64,000 nucleotides of DNA, from contig CAYLSV010000003.1 of assembly GCA_964386435.1 (NCBI GenBank), positions 1-64,000 of the forward strand. Reading direction: 5' to 3'. The notes beneath the pieces were generated by a model. That model had not been told where the DNA came from, searched no databases, and worked only from the letters and a program-made list of their open reading frames with translations. Below are positions 1 to 5,890 of the stretch, piece by piece (the stretch's first letter is position 1; each line of letters begins with the position of its first letter). The position numbers and the translations under genes are program-made. Source of the stretch: CAYLSV01 sp964386435. Its GTDB lineage: Bacteria > Planctomycetota > Phycisphaerae > Tepidisphaerales > Tepidisphaeraceae.

Positions 1-440
1 CTCCCGGCGCCTCCGCCCGACCCGATGCGGCCCTCCGCCCGCCCCACCCCGCCCGCCGCCGCCAGCTCGTCCCACAACCGCTCCAAGTCGGCGATTACCG
101 CCAGTTTCTCGGCCTCCCACACGCTTGACGAATAATCCGCCCGCTGCCGCGCCCGCCGGTAGGCCGTCCACTTCACCCACTCCTCATCCGCCGGCTCAAC
201 GAGCGCCCGGAAATCAACCCGCGCATCGATGCAAGGCTCATCCTTCGCCAGCACCCGCCCCTTTCGATCCACGATCCGCCCGCGCGTCGTCTCGACCAGC
301 GCGCTGCGATTCAACTCGCCGGCCACGAATTGCTCCCACGCCGAATGCTGCACCAGCTGCATCTGCCCCGCCCGGAGCAGCAGCACGCCGAACCCGAGGG
401 CCAGCAGCACCAGCAGGATGATCACGCGGCGTTCGTACAC
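1..440 (-). CDS. mrdA: Penicillin-binding protein 2, N-terminal part (cut by window edge)
   Basis: This is the elongasome transpeptidase that cross-links side-wall peptidoglycan together with RodA and MreBCD. Only about 146 residues lie in the window. Translating the minus strand from a GTG at 440 gives VYERRVIILLVLLALGFGVL, a short cytoplasmic N-terminus running into one membrane helix. It is followed by QMQLVQHSAWEQF and then NRSALVETTRGRIVDRKGRV, the strand typical of the start of the PBP2 dimerisation/pedestal region (R-G-x-I-x-D-R-x-G). The catalytic SxxK domain would lie beyond position 1. The frame stays open upstream of 440 without an ATG, so GTG 440 is a choice and a slightly longer start is possible. 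It is last in mreB-mreC-mreD-mrdA, and hairpin element A fills the spacer from mreD. The identification rests on the N-terminal motifs plus operon context. Confidence 0.85.
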   Translation of the reverse strand, partial: MYERRVIILLVLLALGFGVLLLRAGQMQLVQHSAWEQFVAGELNRSALVETTRGRIVDRKGRVLAKDEPCIDARVDFRALVEPADEEWVKWTAYRRARQRADYSSSVWEAEKLAVIADLERLWDELAAAGGVGRAEGRIGSGGGAG

Positions 441-476
441 GAAGAAGATTAGACGTGACGACCGGGTGGAGCGGGA

Positions 477-574
477 GCAAGTTGGACTTGGTGAGGTCCG
501 ACGTGATGATCTACGAAAAGGCGATGCGCCAGGTTCCGGCAATTCATCACGTCAAACTTCACCAGGTCACACTT
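477..574. repeat. Palindromic spacer element, copy A (mreD-mrdA)
   Basis: An imperfect inverted repeat. The left arm (about 477-512) is the reverse complement of the right arm (about 541-574), whose core reads CATCACGTCAAACTTCACC. A loop of about 28 bases separates them. Each arm holds two copies of a roughly 15-base unit (xxxGTCAAACTTCACC). It matches the arms at 2051-2095/2454-2492, 34212-34325 and 34611-34708. It begins about 6 bases after the mreD stop codon and fills most of the mreD-mrdA spacer, so the transcript should fold into a long hairpin between two operon genes. Confidence 0.8.
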
Positions 575-580
575 CCCCAT

Positions 581-1081
581 TCACCGCTTCTCGAAGCTGC
601 TCCGCTTGAAGCCGAAGTGCTTGCGGTAGCGGTCCATCGCGGCGATCAAGAGCGGCGTGAGCAGCGACGTCCAGATGATGCTCGCGATGGCGGCGCGGGC
701 GGACGGGGCGGTGGCGGCATCGTTGAGGGCGAGGATGCCGAGGTTGGCGAGGCTGGCCGTGACGGCGGCGACAAGGCCGGCGAGGGCGGCGACGATGGGC
801 GAGCCGGCGGCGAGGTCCTGGCCGAGCAGCCGCACCAGCAACGTCGCCGCGGCGAAGCTCACCGCGTGCACGCCCGGCGGCCCGTCGCCGATCAAGTCAC
901 GCCCCAGCCCCAGAATTAGCGCCCCCAGCACCGCCGGCGCGGCCCGCGCCCGCAGCCCCAGCCACGCCGCCGCCGCCAACGCCAATTCCGGCCCCGCCGC
1001 GCCCCAAGCGACCACGTCCCCGAGCCCCAGCTGCAACCCCAGCACGAGGTACACGAGAAGGGCGAAGGGGAGCGGGCGCAT
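581..1081 (-). CDS. mreD: Rod-shape-determining protein MreD
   Basis: This 166-residue, very hydrophobic protein has about five membrane segments. It starts MRPLPFALLVYLVLGLQLGL and shows the MreD-like central pattern GLGRDLIGDGPPGVHAVSFA (D and G residues before a membrane helix). MreD anchors the MreB/MreC complex in the inner membrane and helps position PBP2/RodA. The length fits the family (about 160-180). Sequence conservation of MreD is always weak, so the call leans on the gene order mreB-mreC-mreD-mrdA, which is intact here. The ATG at 1081 lies after a palindromic spacer that separates it from mreC. The C-terminus is basic (YRKHFGFKRSSFEKR). Confidence 0.85.
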   Translation of the reverse strand: MRPLPFALLVYLVLGLQLGLGDVVAWGAAGPELALAAAAWLGLRARAAPAVLGALILGLGRDLIGDGPPGVHAVSFAAATLLVRLLGQDLAAGSPIVAALAGLVAAVTASLANLGILALNDAATAPSARAAIASIIWTSLLTPLLIAAMDRYRKHFGFKRSSFEKR

Positions 1082-1108
1082 CAGTTGGGTGTTATCGGCG
1101 GTTGAGTT

Positions 1109-1236
1109 GTTCTTGGTCCTTTGTTCTTTGTTATTGGTCCGTTGTCAGTTGTCAGTTGCTGCACCTCAGCGGACGTCCGCCGTCGTGAGCAACTGACCAC
1201 GGACAACTGACAAGTGAAAACGAACAACGGACCAAC
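1109..1236. repeat. Palindromic spacer element between mreC and mreD
   Basis: A second kind of long imperfect palindrome. The left arm (about 1109-1160) contains TTGGTCCGTTGTCAGTTGTC and GTTGCT; the right arm (about 1187-1233) contains AGCAACTGACCACGGACAAC followed by TGACAAG and GTCCGTTG in inverse. The arms are built from a short (about 7-base) reiterated unit, TTGTCAG. The loop holds its own small palindrome (GCGGACGTCCGC). On the minus strand it begins directly after the mreC TGA. It has no sequence similarity to copies A-D but the same architecture and placement. Confidence 0.7.
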
Positions 1237-2046
1237 TCACCTCGTCACCACCATCACCCGCCCCGGTCGGGCGGCGGCGGCGGGTTCGAGCCTGACCTCC
1301 ACCACCTGCGGGGCGTCGGGGCGTTCGCGGACCTCGGTCACGCGGCCGACCTGCACGCCGGTCATCTCCAGGGGCCAGTCGCGGGGGTCGTCGAGCGTGG
1401 CCCAATCGCCGACCTCCACCGGGGCGACGCCGCCGGGGGCGCGGAGTTGGCGGACGATGAGCCCGTCGCCGTTGCCTTCGAGGGCCACGGGCTGGCCGGG
1501 GCGGTTGACGAAGCGGGTGCCATCGAACCGGCCGAAGCGGACGTTGAGCACCTCACCCCGGGCGGTGATCGGTTTGACCCGCGCCGCCAGCCCCGCCACC
1601 TGGCTGACGCGGCCGATGAGCGCGCCGTTGTGCCAGACCGGGTCGTCGACTTGGACGCCGGAGTTGAGCCGCAGGGTCAGGACCAACCCCTCCGATCCGG
1701 CCGACACGGTGCCGACCATGGCCGGCTGGCTCATCTCCGCCAAAGGCCGGCCCATGCGCAGCCGCTCCTCCTCGTACTCCGCCAGCCGGTCGATCTGCGT
1801 CGCATACTGGGCCACCTGCCGGCGCAGCTGCTCGTTCTCCGCCCGCACCACCTCCTCCGGCCGCCTGTCGTCGGAACCCGCCGACCCCAGCCACGACGCC
1901 GCCGCCCCCAACGGCGCCGTCACCGGCACCAGCACGATCTGCACCACCGACCGCGTCCGCCCCAATGCCGCCGGCGACGAAAACAGCGCCGACGCGAGCA
2001 ACGCGAGGGCGACGGCGGTGAGGTATTGCCAAGGGCGGAGGTGCAT
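1237..2046 (-). CDS. mreC: Rod-shape-determining protein MreC
   Basis: A 269-residue protein with one N-terminal membrane helix (about residues 6-24, WQYLTAVALALLASALF). A charged coiled-coil segment follows (about 60-100, RAENEQLRRQVAQYATQIDR), then the two-barrel periplasmic MreC core. The core shows the family pattern of a hydrophobic strand plus GxVD/GALIGRVSQV (around residues 125-150) and a closing V-EVRLEP strand. MreC links the MreB filament to PBP2 in the periplasm. Length and layout are normal for the family. The ATG at 2046 lies only a few bases after the stop of the preceding S23-like gene on the same strand, so mreC translation may now be coupled to that inserted gene rather than to mreB. 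Confidence 0.92.
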   Translation of the reverse strand: MHLRPWQYLTAVALALLASALFSSPAALGRTRSVVQIVLVPVTAPLGAAASWLGSAGSDDRRPEEVVRAENEQLRRQVAQYATQIDRLAEYEEERLRMGRPLAEMSQPAMVGTVSAGSEGLVLTLRLNSGVQVDDPVWHNGALIGRVSQVAGLAARVKPITARGEVLNVRFGRFDGTRFVNRPGQPVALEGNGDGLIVRQLRAPGGVAPVEVGDWATLDDPRDWPLEMTGVQVGRVTEVRERPDAPQVVEVRLEPAAAARPGRVMVVTR

Positions 2047-2050
2047 CAGT

Positions 2051-2452
2051 TTAAGTTTGACGTGGTGAAGTTTGACTTGTTGATTTGCCGGAATCGCGAC
2101 GGCGGGTGGTGACGTAGGCCGCGTTCAGAATCTTCGTCAGCTGCTCGGCTTCGTCGGCCAACTCGCTGCACTGGCGGGCGGACAGAAGCCTCGCGTCGCG
2201 GATCAGCTCGATCCAGTAATGGCTCTCATCGGCCTCTTCGCGGACGATCCCGAGCTTGGCGACCCATTCCTTTCGGGAGCGGGCGCGGCAAGCTGCCCGG
2301 TAGTTCGCCCCCACCGACGTCGCCGACCTCACCAGTTGGTTGCCAATCGCCCGCCCAGACCTGCTGTTCGGCAACGCGTCGCACAGCTTCATGCACCGCA
2401 ACGCGAATGTCTTGGTGCGCATCAGCAAGTCCTGATTTCTCGGCTGCTCCAT
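2051..2452 (-). CDS. S23/IVP-family four-helix bundle protein
   Basis: A 133-residue helical protein of the family first seen in 23S rRNA intervening sequences and later as the accessory variability determinant (Avd) of diversity-generating retroelements. Family signatures are plain: RTKTFALRCMKLCDALP, GRAIGNQLVRSATSVGANYR, ACRARSRKEWVAKLGIVREE and ADESHYWIEL. Members are small pentameric basic bundles thought to bind nucleic acid; the function of solitary members is unknown. The last 12 residues (GKSTSQTSPRQT) are encoded by the flanking repeat arm, so the element defines the C-terminus of the protein. ATG 2452 lies 2 bases from the other arm; MRTK at 2422 is a possible later start. No reverse transcriptase or template repeat was seen nearby, arguing against a DGR role. 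Confidence 0.9.
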   Translation of the reverse strand: MEQPRNQDLLMRTKTFALRCMKLCDALPNSRSGRAIGNQLVRSATSVGANYRAACRARSRKEWVAKLGIVREEADESHYWIELIRDARLLSARQCSELADEAEQLTKILNAAYVTTRRRDSGKSTSQTSPRQT

Positions 2453-2492
2453 TGGCTAATTCGACAAGTCAAACTTCACCAAGTCAAACTTC
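2051..2492 (-). mobile_element. IVS-like hairpin element carrying an S23 gene (copy B)
   Basis: Inverted arms at about 2051-2095 and 2454-2492 belong to the same family as elements A, C and D. In minus-strand sense the arms read roughly AAGTTTGACTTGGTGAAG and CAAGTCAAACTTCACCACG. Instead of a short loop, this copy encloses a complete four-helix-bundle (S23/IVP) gene. The mreB stop codon TGA lies in one arm (GTTTGAAGTTTGA) and the S23 stop codon TAA in the other, so the element occupies exactly the mreB-mreC spacer. A hairpin with an S23-family ORF in the loop is the architecture of intervening sequences of bacterial 23S rRNA. Here it sits in a protein-coding operon. Confidence 0.75.
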
Positions 2493-3567
2493 AAACCTCA
2501 TCTTCGTCGCTTTCCAGCGTTTCCTTCCAAAGCTCCAGGTTCTCCAGATAAACGCTGGTGCCGCGGGCGACGCAGGTTAGCGGATCATCCGCCAGCCGCA
2601 CGTCCAGGCCGGTGGCGTTGCTGATGACCGTGGTCAGGCCGCGGAGCAGGCTGCTGCCGCCGGCCATGGTGATGCCGTTGTCGACGAGGTCGGCGGCGAG
2701 CTCGGGCTCGGCGAGTTCGAGCGTCCGGGTGACGGCCTCGACGATCTGGGTAACCGGCTCCTGCAGGGCCTCCCGGATCTCGCCGCTGCTGATCGTGGTG
2801 CGGCGGGGCAAACCGCTGATCATGTCGCGGCCCTTGACTTCCATCGTCGGCTCGCTGCCGTCGATCACGAAGTCGGCGGCGCTGCCGATCTCGATCTTGA
2901 TCCGCTCGGCCATCTGCTCGCCGATGGCCATGTTGTAGGTCCGCTTCATGTGGTCGACGATGGCCTGGTCGAAGTCGTCGCCGGCCACGCGGACGCTCTC
3001 GCAGACGCTGATGTCGGCCAGGCTGATGATGGCGACCTCGGTCGTGCCGCCGCCGATGTCGACGATCATGCTGGCGGTCGATTCGCTCACCGGCAGCCCG
3101 GCGCCGATGGCCGCGGCGAAGGGCTCGGGCACGACGTAGACCCGCCGGGCCCCGGCCCGCTCCGCCGATTCGTGAACGGCCCGCTTCTCGACGGCCGTGA
3201 TGCCGCTGGGGATGGCGATGACGACCCGCGGCCCGGCGAGCAGCGGCCGGCCCCCGCCGGCGGCGCGGCGGATGAAGTNNNNNNNNNNCTCGAGGTTGCG
3301 GCTGCCTTCCTTATCTTCCTGGATCACGCCATCGGCCAGCGGCCGGATCGCCTGGATCGTGCCCGGCGTGCGGCCGAGCATTTCCTTGGCCACCCGCCCC
3401 ACCGCCTCGCCGCCCTGCATGACCTCGCGGGTCTTCTTGTTCACGGCCACCACGCTGGGCTCGTTGAGGACAATGCCCTCGCCCCGCACGCACACCAGGG
3501 TGTTGCAGGTCCCCAAATCAATGCCCATGTCGGTGCTGAACCGGCTGAGCAGGCGATCGAATATCAC
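2491..3567 (-). CDS. mreB: Rod-shape-determining protein MreB (contains assembly gap)
   Basis: This bacterial actin forms membrane-bound filaments that guide side-wall synthesis. The ATPase motifs are in order: MGIDLGTCNTLVCVRGEGIV (phosphate 1), IPSGITAVEKRAV, VVPEPFAAAIGAGLPV (connect 1), MIVDIGGGTTEVAIISL (phosphate 2) and NGITMAGGSSLLRGL (adenosine). The start is taken as GTG 3567 (VIFDRLLSRFSTDMGIDLGT) because a GGGAG ribosome site lies at about 3576-3580; the frame stays open further upstream but reads as noise. Ten Ns (3289-3298) fall where MreB normally has a stretch like ADFEVTEAMLxY before FIRR. The 33 bases beside the gap encode QEDKEGSRNLE, which does not look like MreB. The stop overlaps a repeat arm. 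Confidence 0.93.
   Translation of the reverse strand: MIFDRLLSRFSTDMGIDLGTCNTLVCVRGEGIVLNEPSVVAVNKKTREVMQGGEAVGRVAKEMLGRTPGTIQAIRPLADGVIQEDKEGSRNLEXXXXFIRRAAGGGRPLLAGPRVVIAIPSGITAVEKRAVHESAERAGARRVYVVPEPFAAAIGAGLPVSESTASMIVDIGGGTTEVAIISLADISVCESVRVAGDDFDQAIVDHMKRTYNMAIGEQMAERIKIEIGSAADFVIDGSEPTMEVKGRDMISGLPRRTTISSGEIREALQEPVTQIVEAVTRTLELAEPELAADLVDNGITMAGGSSLLRGLTTVISNATGLDVRLADDPLTCVARGTSVYLENLELWKETLESDEDEV
3289..3298. other. Assembly gap inside mreB
   Basis: Ten Ns. The flank on the 5' side of mreB (about 3299-3331) codes for residues foreign to MreB, while the other flank resumes perfectly at (Y)FIRRA. This suggests a few tens of low-quality contig-end bases next to a nominal-length gap. 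Confidence 0.8.
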
Positions 3568-3716
3568 GGCGAGGTTCTCCCAAAGTTGACGCGAGCGGCA
3601 GCCGGCGACCCGGCCCGTCCAGAACGATCTGGACGCCCACAGTAGGAGCGGCCCGCCGCGCCCGCAACGAATCCGGCTTCCCGGACGCGCCATGTCCCAT
3701 AACGGCAACGTGAAGG

Positions 3717-4052
3717 CTACCGCACCTCCACCATGGCCGCCCCCGCCTCCAGCCGCCGCTGCACCACGGGCATCCATGGCAGCACGAGGTTGATGGTGGC
3801 TCGCGTCGCGAGGTTGCCGCAGCGCAGCCACACGATCTGCGGCGACGGCTTCTCGTGGCGGGGCGCCTGGCGTCGCTGGAAGTCACCGTCCTTCGTCACC
3901 ACCACGAGGTTTTCCCGCAGGGCAAGGTCCCAGATGTCGCCGTCCGCCGCCTCGTCCGACAATCGATCGGCCAGGTGAAAGGTCTCGAACCCCGCCTCGG
4001 TCATCCGCCTGCCAAGCATCCGCGGCAAGTTTGCGTCGAGTAGGTAACGCAT
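3717..4052 (-). CDS. DUF5615 PIN-like toxin
   Basis: A 111-residue protein with the DUF5615/Mut7-C-like PIN fold signature: N-terminal YLLDANLPRML (first acidic residue D6), then LSDEAADGDIWDLALRENLV and VVTKDGDFQRR (acidic cluster and the T-K-D-x-D-F strand). Members are predicted RNases and are usually encoded beside a DUF433 protein, as here, 9 bases downstream of the DUF433 gene. The pair is therefore annotated as a putative type II toxin-antitoxin module. Length is usual for the family (about 110-120). Activity is inferred from fold only. It lies upstream of mreB in the same orientation, about 150 bases away, but is probably not part of that operon. Confidence 0.85.
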   Translation of the reverse strand: MRYLLDANLPRMLGRRMTEAGFETFHLADRLSDEAADGDIWDLALRENLVVVTKDGDFQRRQAPRHEKPSPQIVWLRCGNLATRATINLVLPWMPVVQRRLEAGAAMVEVR

Positions 4053-4061
4053 TCCGACACC

Positions 4062-4307
4062 TCAGGCCGTCTGTCGACGGGGTGCCTGCGTCAGGATGAT
4101 CGAATGATCCAAGCTGGCGGCCGCGTACTCCAAGGCCGCACGGATATCGCCCGGCTCCAGGTAATCGTAATCCTCCAAAATCTCCGCCTCCGTCATCCCC
4201 GCCGCCAGCCACCCGAGGATGTCGGATACCCGCACACGGATACCGCGCACGCAGGGTTGGCCGCCGAACTTCTCCGGGTCGATGGTGATGCGGTGAAGTT
4301 CCGACAC
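4062..4307 (-). CDS. DUF433 antitoxin-like protein
   Basis: An 81-residue DUF433 (VapB45-like) protein. It opens with HRITIDPEKFGGQPCVRGIR, the family hallmark (I-x-x-D-P-x-x-x-G-G-x-P-x-x-x-G-x-R). A helix-turn-helix-like segment VSDILGWLAAGMTEAEILED follows, then YDYLEPGDIRAALEYAA. DUF433 proteins are the presumed antitoxins of DUF5615 PIN-like toxins, and the toxin gene follows 9 bases downstream. The start is the GTG at 4307; no ATG precedes the conserved domain. As in other antitoxins, the HTH suggests autoregulation, but no operator was identified in the upstream palindromic DNA. Confidence 0.85.
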   Translation of the reverse strand: MSELHRITIDPEKFGGQPCVRGIRVRVSDILGWLAAGMTEAEILEDYDYLEPGDIRAALEYAAASLDHSIILTQAPRRQTA

Positions 4308-4350
4308 GCAAAATTATATCCGGCTCATACCCAACAGCGCTTCGGGCGTC

Positions 4351-4453
4351 GTTGCCCCCCCCAACGCTGTGTGACAGCGGGGCTACGCCCGGCATCCGGC
4401 GACGTGGCACCTCGGGCGTAGCCCCGCCGTTACCACGGCGGTGGGGGTGCCAG
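4351..4453. repeat. Palindromic repeat, GGGGCTAC family
   Basis: An inverted pair: GACAGCGGGGCTACGCCCGG on one side and CTCGGGCGTAGCCCCGCCGT on the other, with outer complementary GTTGCCCCCC and GGTGGGGGTGCC ends. Related palindromes occur at 7509-7571, 26215-26305 and 30461-30554, and half-copies border the gaps at 8749 and 36077. It lies between the DUF433 gene and the gene at 4535. Confidence 0.65.
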
Positions 4454-4476
4454 CGAAGTTGAGGCCCCCACCGCGG

Positions 4477-4530
4477 CGGCCGTGGCGGCCGTGGCGGCCG
4501 TGGCGGCCGTGGCGGCCGTGGCGGCCGTGG
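4477..4530 (+). repeat. Six tandem 9-bp units abutting a start codon
   Basis: Six exact copies of CGGCCGTGG end four bases before the ATG at 4535. They occupy the place where a ribosome-binding site would normally be. Copy-number change would alter the leader length in 9-base steps without changing any frame. Confidence 0.9.
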
Positions 4531-4534
4531 CGTT

Positions 4535-5218
4535 ATGCTGCCGGGCGTGAGCGAGTGGTTCCCGTTGTTGGTGGGCGTGGCCGGGTTCGTGACGATCGGC
4601 GTCTTCGCGTTCAAGATCCTGCGGGCGGCGTGGTCGCCGGCGCCGGCGTACCACTGCCCGACGTGCGGCTACGACCTGACCGGTGGCGGCGACGTCTGTT
4701 CCGAGTGCGGGGCGGAGGTGCCGCCGGATGTGGAGTTGGCTGCGGCCCGGCGGATTGGGCAGGTGCCGGAATGGCTGCTCGAGCCGGCGGGGTCGCCCGA
4801 GGCCGCCGACGGCGAAGTGCCGGCGCACGTGGCCGTCAACACGCTGCCGGGGAATCGGCGGCAGATGGCCGACGCGTTCTACCAGCCGCACGACGCCAAG
4901 GGCAACCTGGAGGTCGACGGCGACCCGGTGCAACTCGGCCAAACCACGTCGCTGCGGCTGGGGCAGGTGCTGTGCCACCTGCTGGCCCGCGGCGGGGTCC
5001 GGTGCGTGCTGGAGCCGGACAAGTTCGCCGAGCGGGACGACCCGAGCTTGCTGACGCCCGAGTCGCAGGTGTGGCCAGTTGCGCCGCTGGCGGACGTGCT
5101 GGTCGCGCGGGAGTTGCTCGCCTGGATCGAAGCCGCCGACGCCGATGCGGACGATGCGCTGGCCCCGCTTATCGCCGCCGCGGAAATCGAGTTGGAGGCG
5201 GATCACGCCGGGTCGTAG
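4535..5218 (+). CDS. Membrane-anchored zinc-ribbon protein with C-terminal acidic domain
   Basis: A 227-residue protein. It has one membrane helix at about residues 9-29 (PLLVGVAGFVTIGVFAFKIL). A two-CxxC zinc ribbon follows at about 41-61 (CPTCGYDL and CSECGAEV), a combination common in Phycisphaerae membrane proteins. The remaining domain of about 160 residues is not recognised; it contains DVLVARELLAWIEAADADAD and ends acidic. No enzymatic motif was found. The last 16 bases overlap the 3' end of the convergent yidD gene. Function is unknown; the ribbon may hold a structural zinc on the cytoplasmic side. The 9-bp tandem array directly before the ATG is the unusual point. Confidence 0.75.
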   Translation: MLPGVSEWFPLLVGVAGFVTIGVFAFKILRAAWSPAPAYHCPTCGYDLTGGGDVCSECGAEVPPDVELAAARRIGQVPEWLLEPAGSPEAADGEVPAHVAVNTLPGNRRQMADAFYQPHDAKGNLEVDGDPVQLGQTTSLRLGQVLCHLLARGGVRCVLEPDKFAERDDPSLLTPESQVWPVAPLADVLVARELLAWIEAADADADDALAPLIAAAEIELEADHAGS

Positions 5219-5427
5219 CCGCGGCCGCCCCAGGGGTGGCAGCGGAGGATGCGCCGCAACGCCCGCCAGCCGCCCCGCCACGGGCCGTGCTTGGCGATGG
5301 CGTCGAGCGCGTACTGGCTGCACGTGGGCGTAAACCGGCAGTGCCCGCCCAGAAACGGCCCGAGCATGCCGCGGTAAAGCCACACGAGTCCGACGAGCAG
5401 GCGGGCGACGAGGCGGGAGAAGGTCAC
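5203..5427 (-). CDS. yidD: Membrane protein insertion efficiency factor YidD
   Basis: A 74-residue protein with the full family signature: an N-terminal amphipathic/membrane segment (RLLVGLVWLYRGMLGPFLGG), then HCRFTPTCSQYALDAIAKHG and GWRALRRILRCHPWGGRGYD, including the three conserved cysteines. YidD supports insertion of membrane proteins by YidC. It follows rnpA by about 20 bases, the usual rnpA-yidD order. Neither rpmH nor yidC is adjacent in this window, so the conserved dnaA-region cluster is only partly kept. Confidence 0.97.
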   Translation of the reverse strand: MTFSRLVARLLVGLVWLYRGMLGPFLGGHCRFTPTCSQYALDAIAKHGPWRGGWRALRRILRCHPWGGRGYDPA

Positions 5428-5448
5428 GATAAAGTCCGTGGAACGGCC

Positions 5449-5808
5449 TTAACCGCCCATGGTCCGGGCGGCCATTTTCTGGAACAGGCGTTGGTACTCC
5501 GCCAGCGGCAAGTCATCGTGGCGGCGGCTGCTGATGACGAAGTCGTGGCCGATTGGCAGCTCGTGTTGGAGCAGGCGGAAGGCTTCGCGGAGCTTGCGTT
5601 TGAGCTGGTTGCGGCGCACGGCGTGGCCGTTGCGGCGGCCGATGGACAAGCCCAGGCGGCTGTGAGGCAGGCCGTTGGGGGCGGCCCACAGGGTCAGCGG
5701 GCCGCCGCCGGTGCGGCGGCCTTCGTCGAAGACCCGCCGGAACGCCTTCTGGCCGCTCAGGCGCTGGCTTGATCGGAACCGGAATCGCAGCGGCGTCACC
5801 GGTGCCAC
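5449..5808 (-). CDS. rnpA: Ribonuclease P protein component
   Basis: The basic protein subunit of RNase P, which matures the 5' end of tRNAs. The sequence has RFRSSQRLSGQKAFRRVFDE near its start, the RLGLSIGRRNGHAVRRNQLK block (the RNR motif, here VRRNQLKRKLREAFR) and a C-terminal HDFVISSRRHDD strand. The frame is open far upstream (to 6036), overlapping the divergent gene at 5891. GTG 5808 is chosen because it gives 119 residues, the normal size, and starts just before the conserved RFR segment; an ATG at 5892 is the alternative. It is co-oriented with yidD. Confidence 0.9.
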   Translation of the reverse strand: MAPVTPLRFRFRSSQRLSGQKAFRRVFDEGRRTGGGPLTLWAAPNGLPHSRLGLSIGRRNGHAVRRNQLKRKLREAFRLLQHELPIGHDFVISSRRHDDLPLAEYQRLFQKMAARTMGG

Positions 5809-5890
5809 GGTATGCCCGAGCTGCCCACGAAATTGCCAATCGACCTGCTTCGCGGGTTGCGAAGGCGGCAGACTTGGTGAATGCTGTGGC

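Noticed and set aside
2051..2452. Diversity-generating retroelement accessory protein (Avd)
   Set aside because: The family is right, but no reverse transcriptase, template repeat or variable repeat was found nearby.
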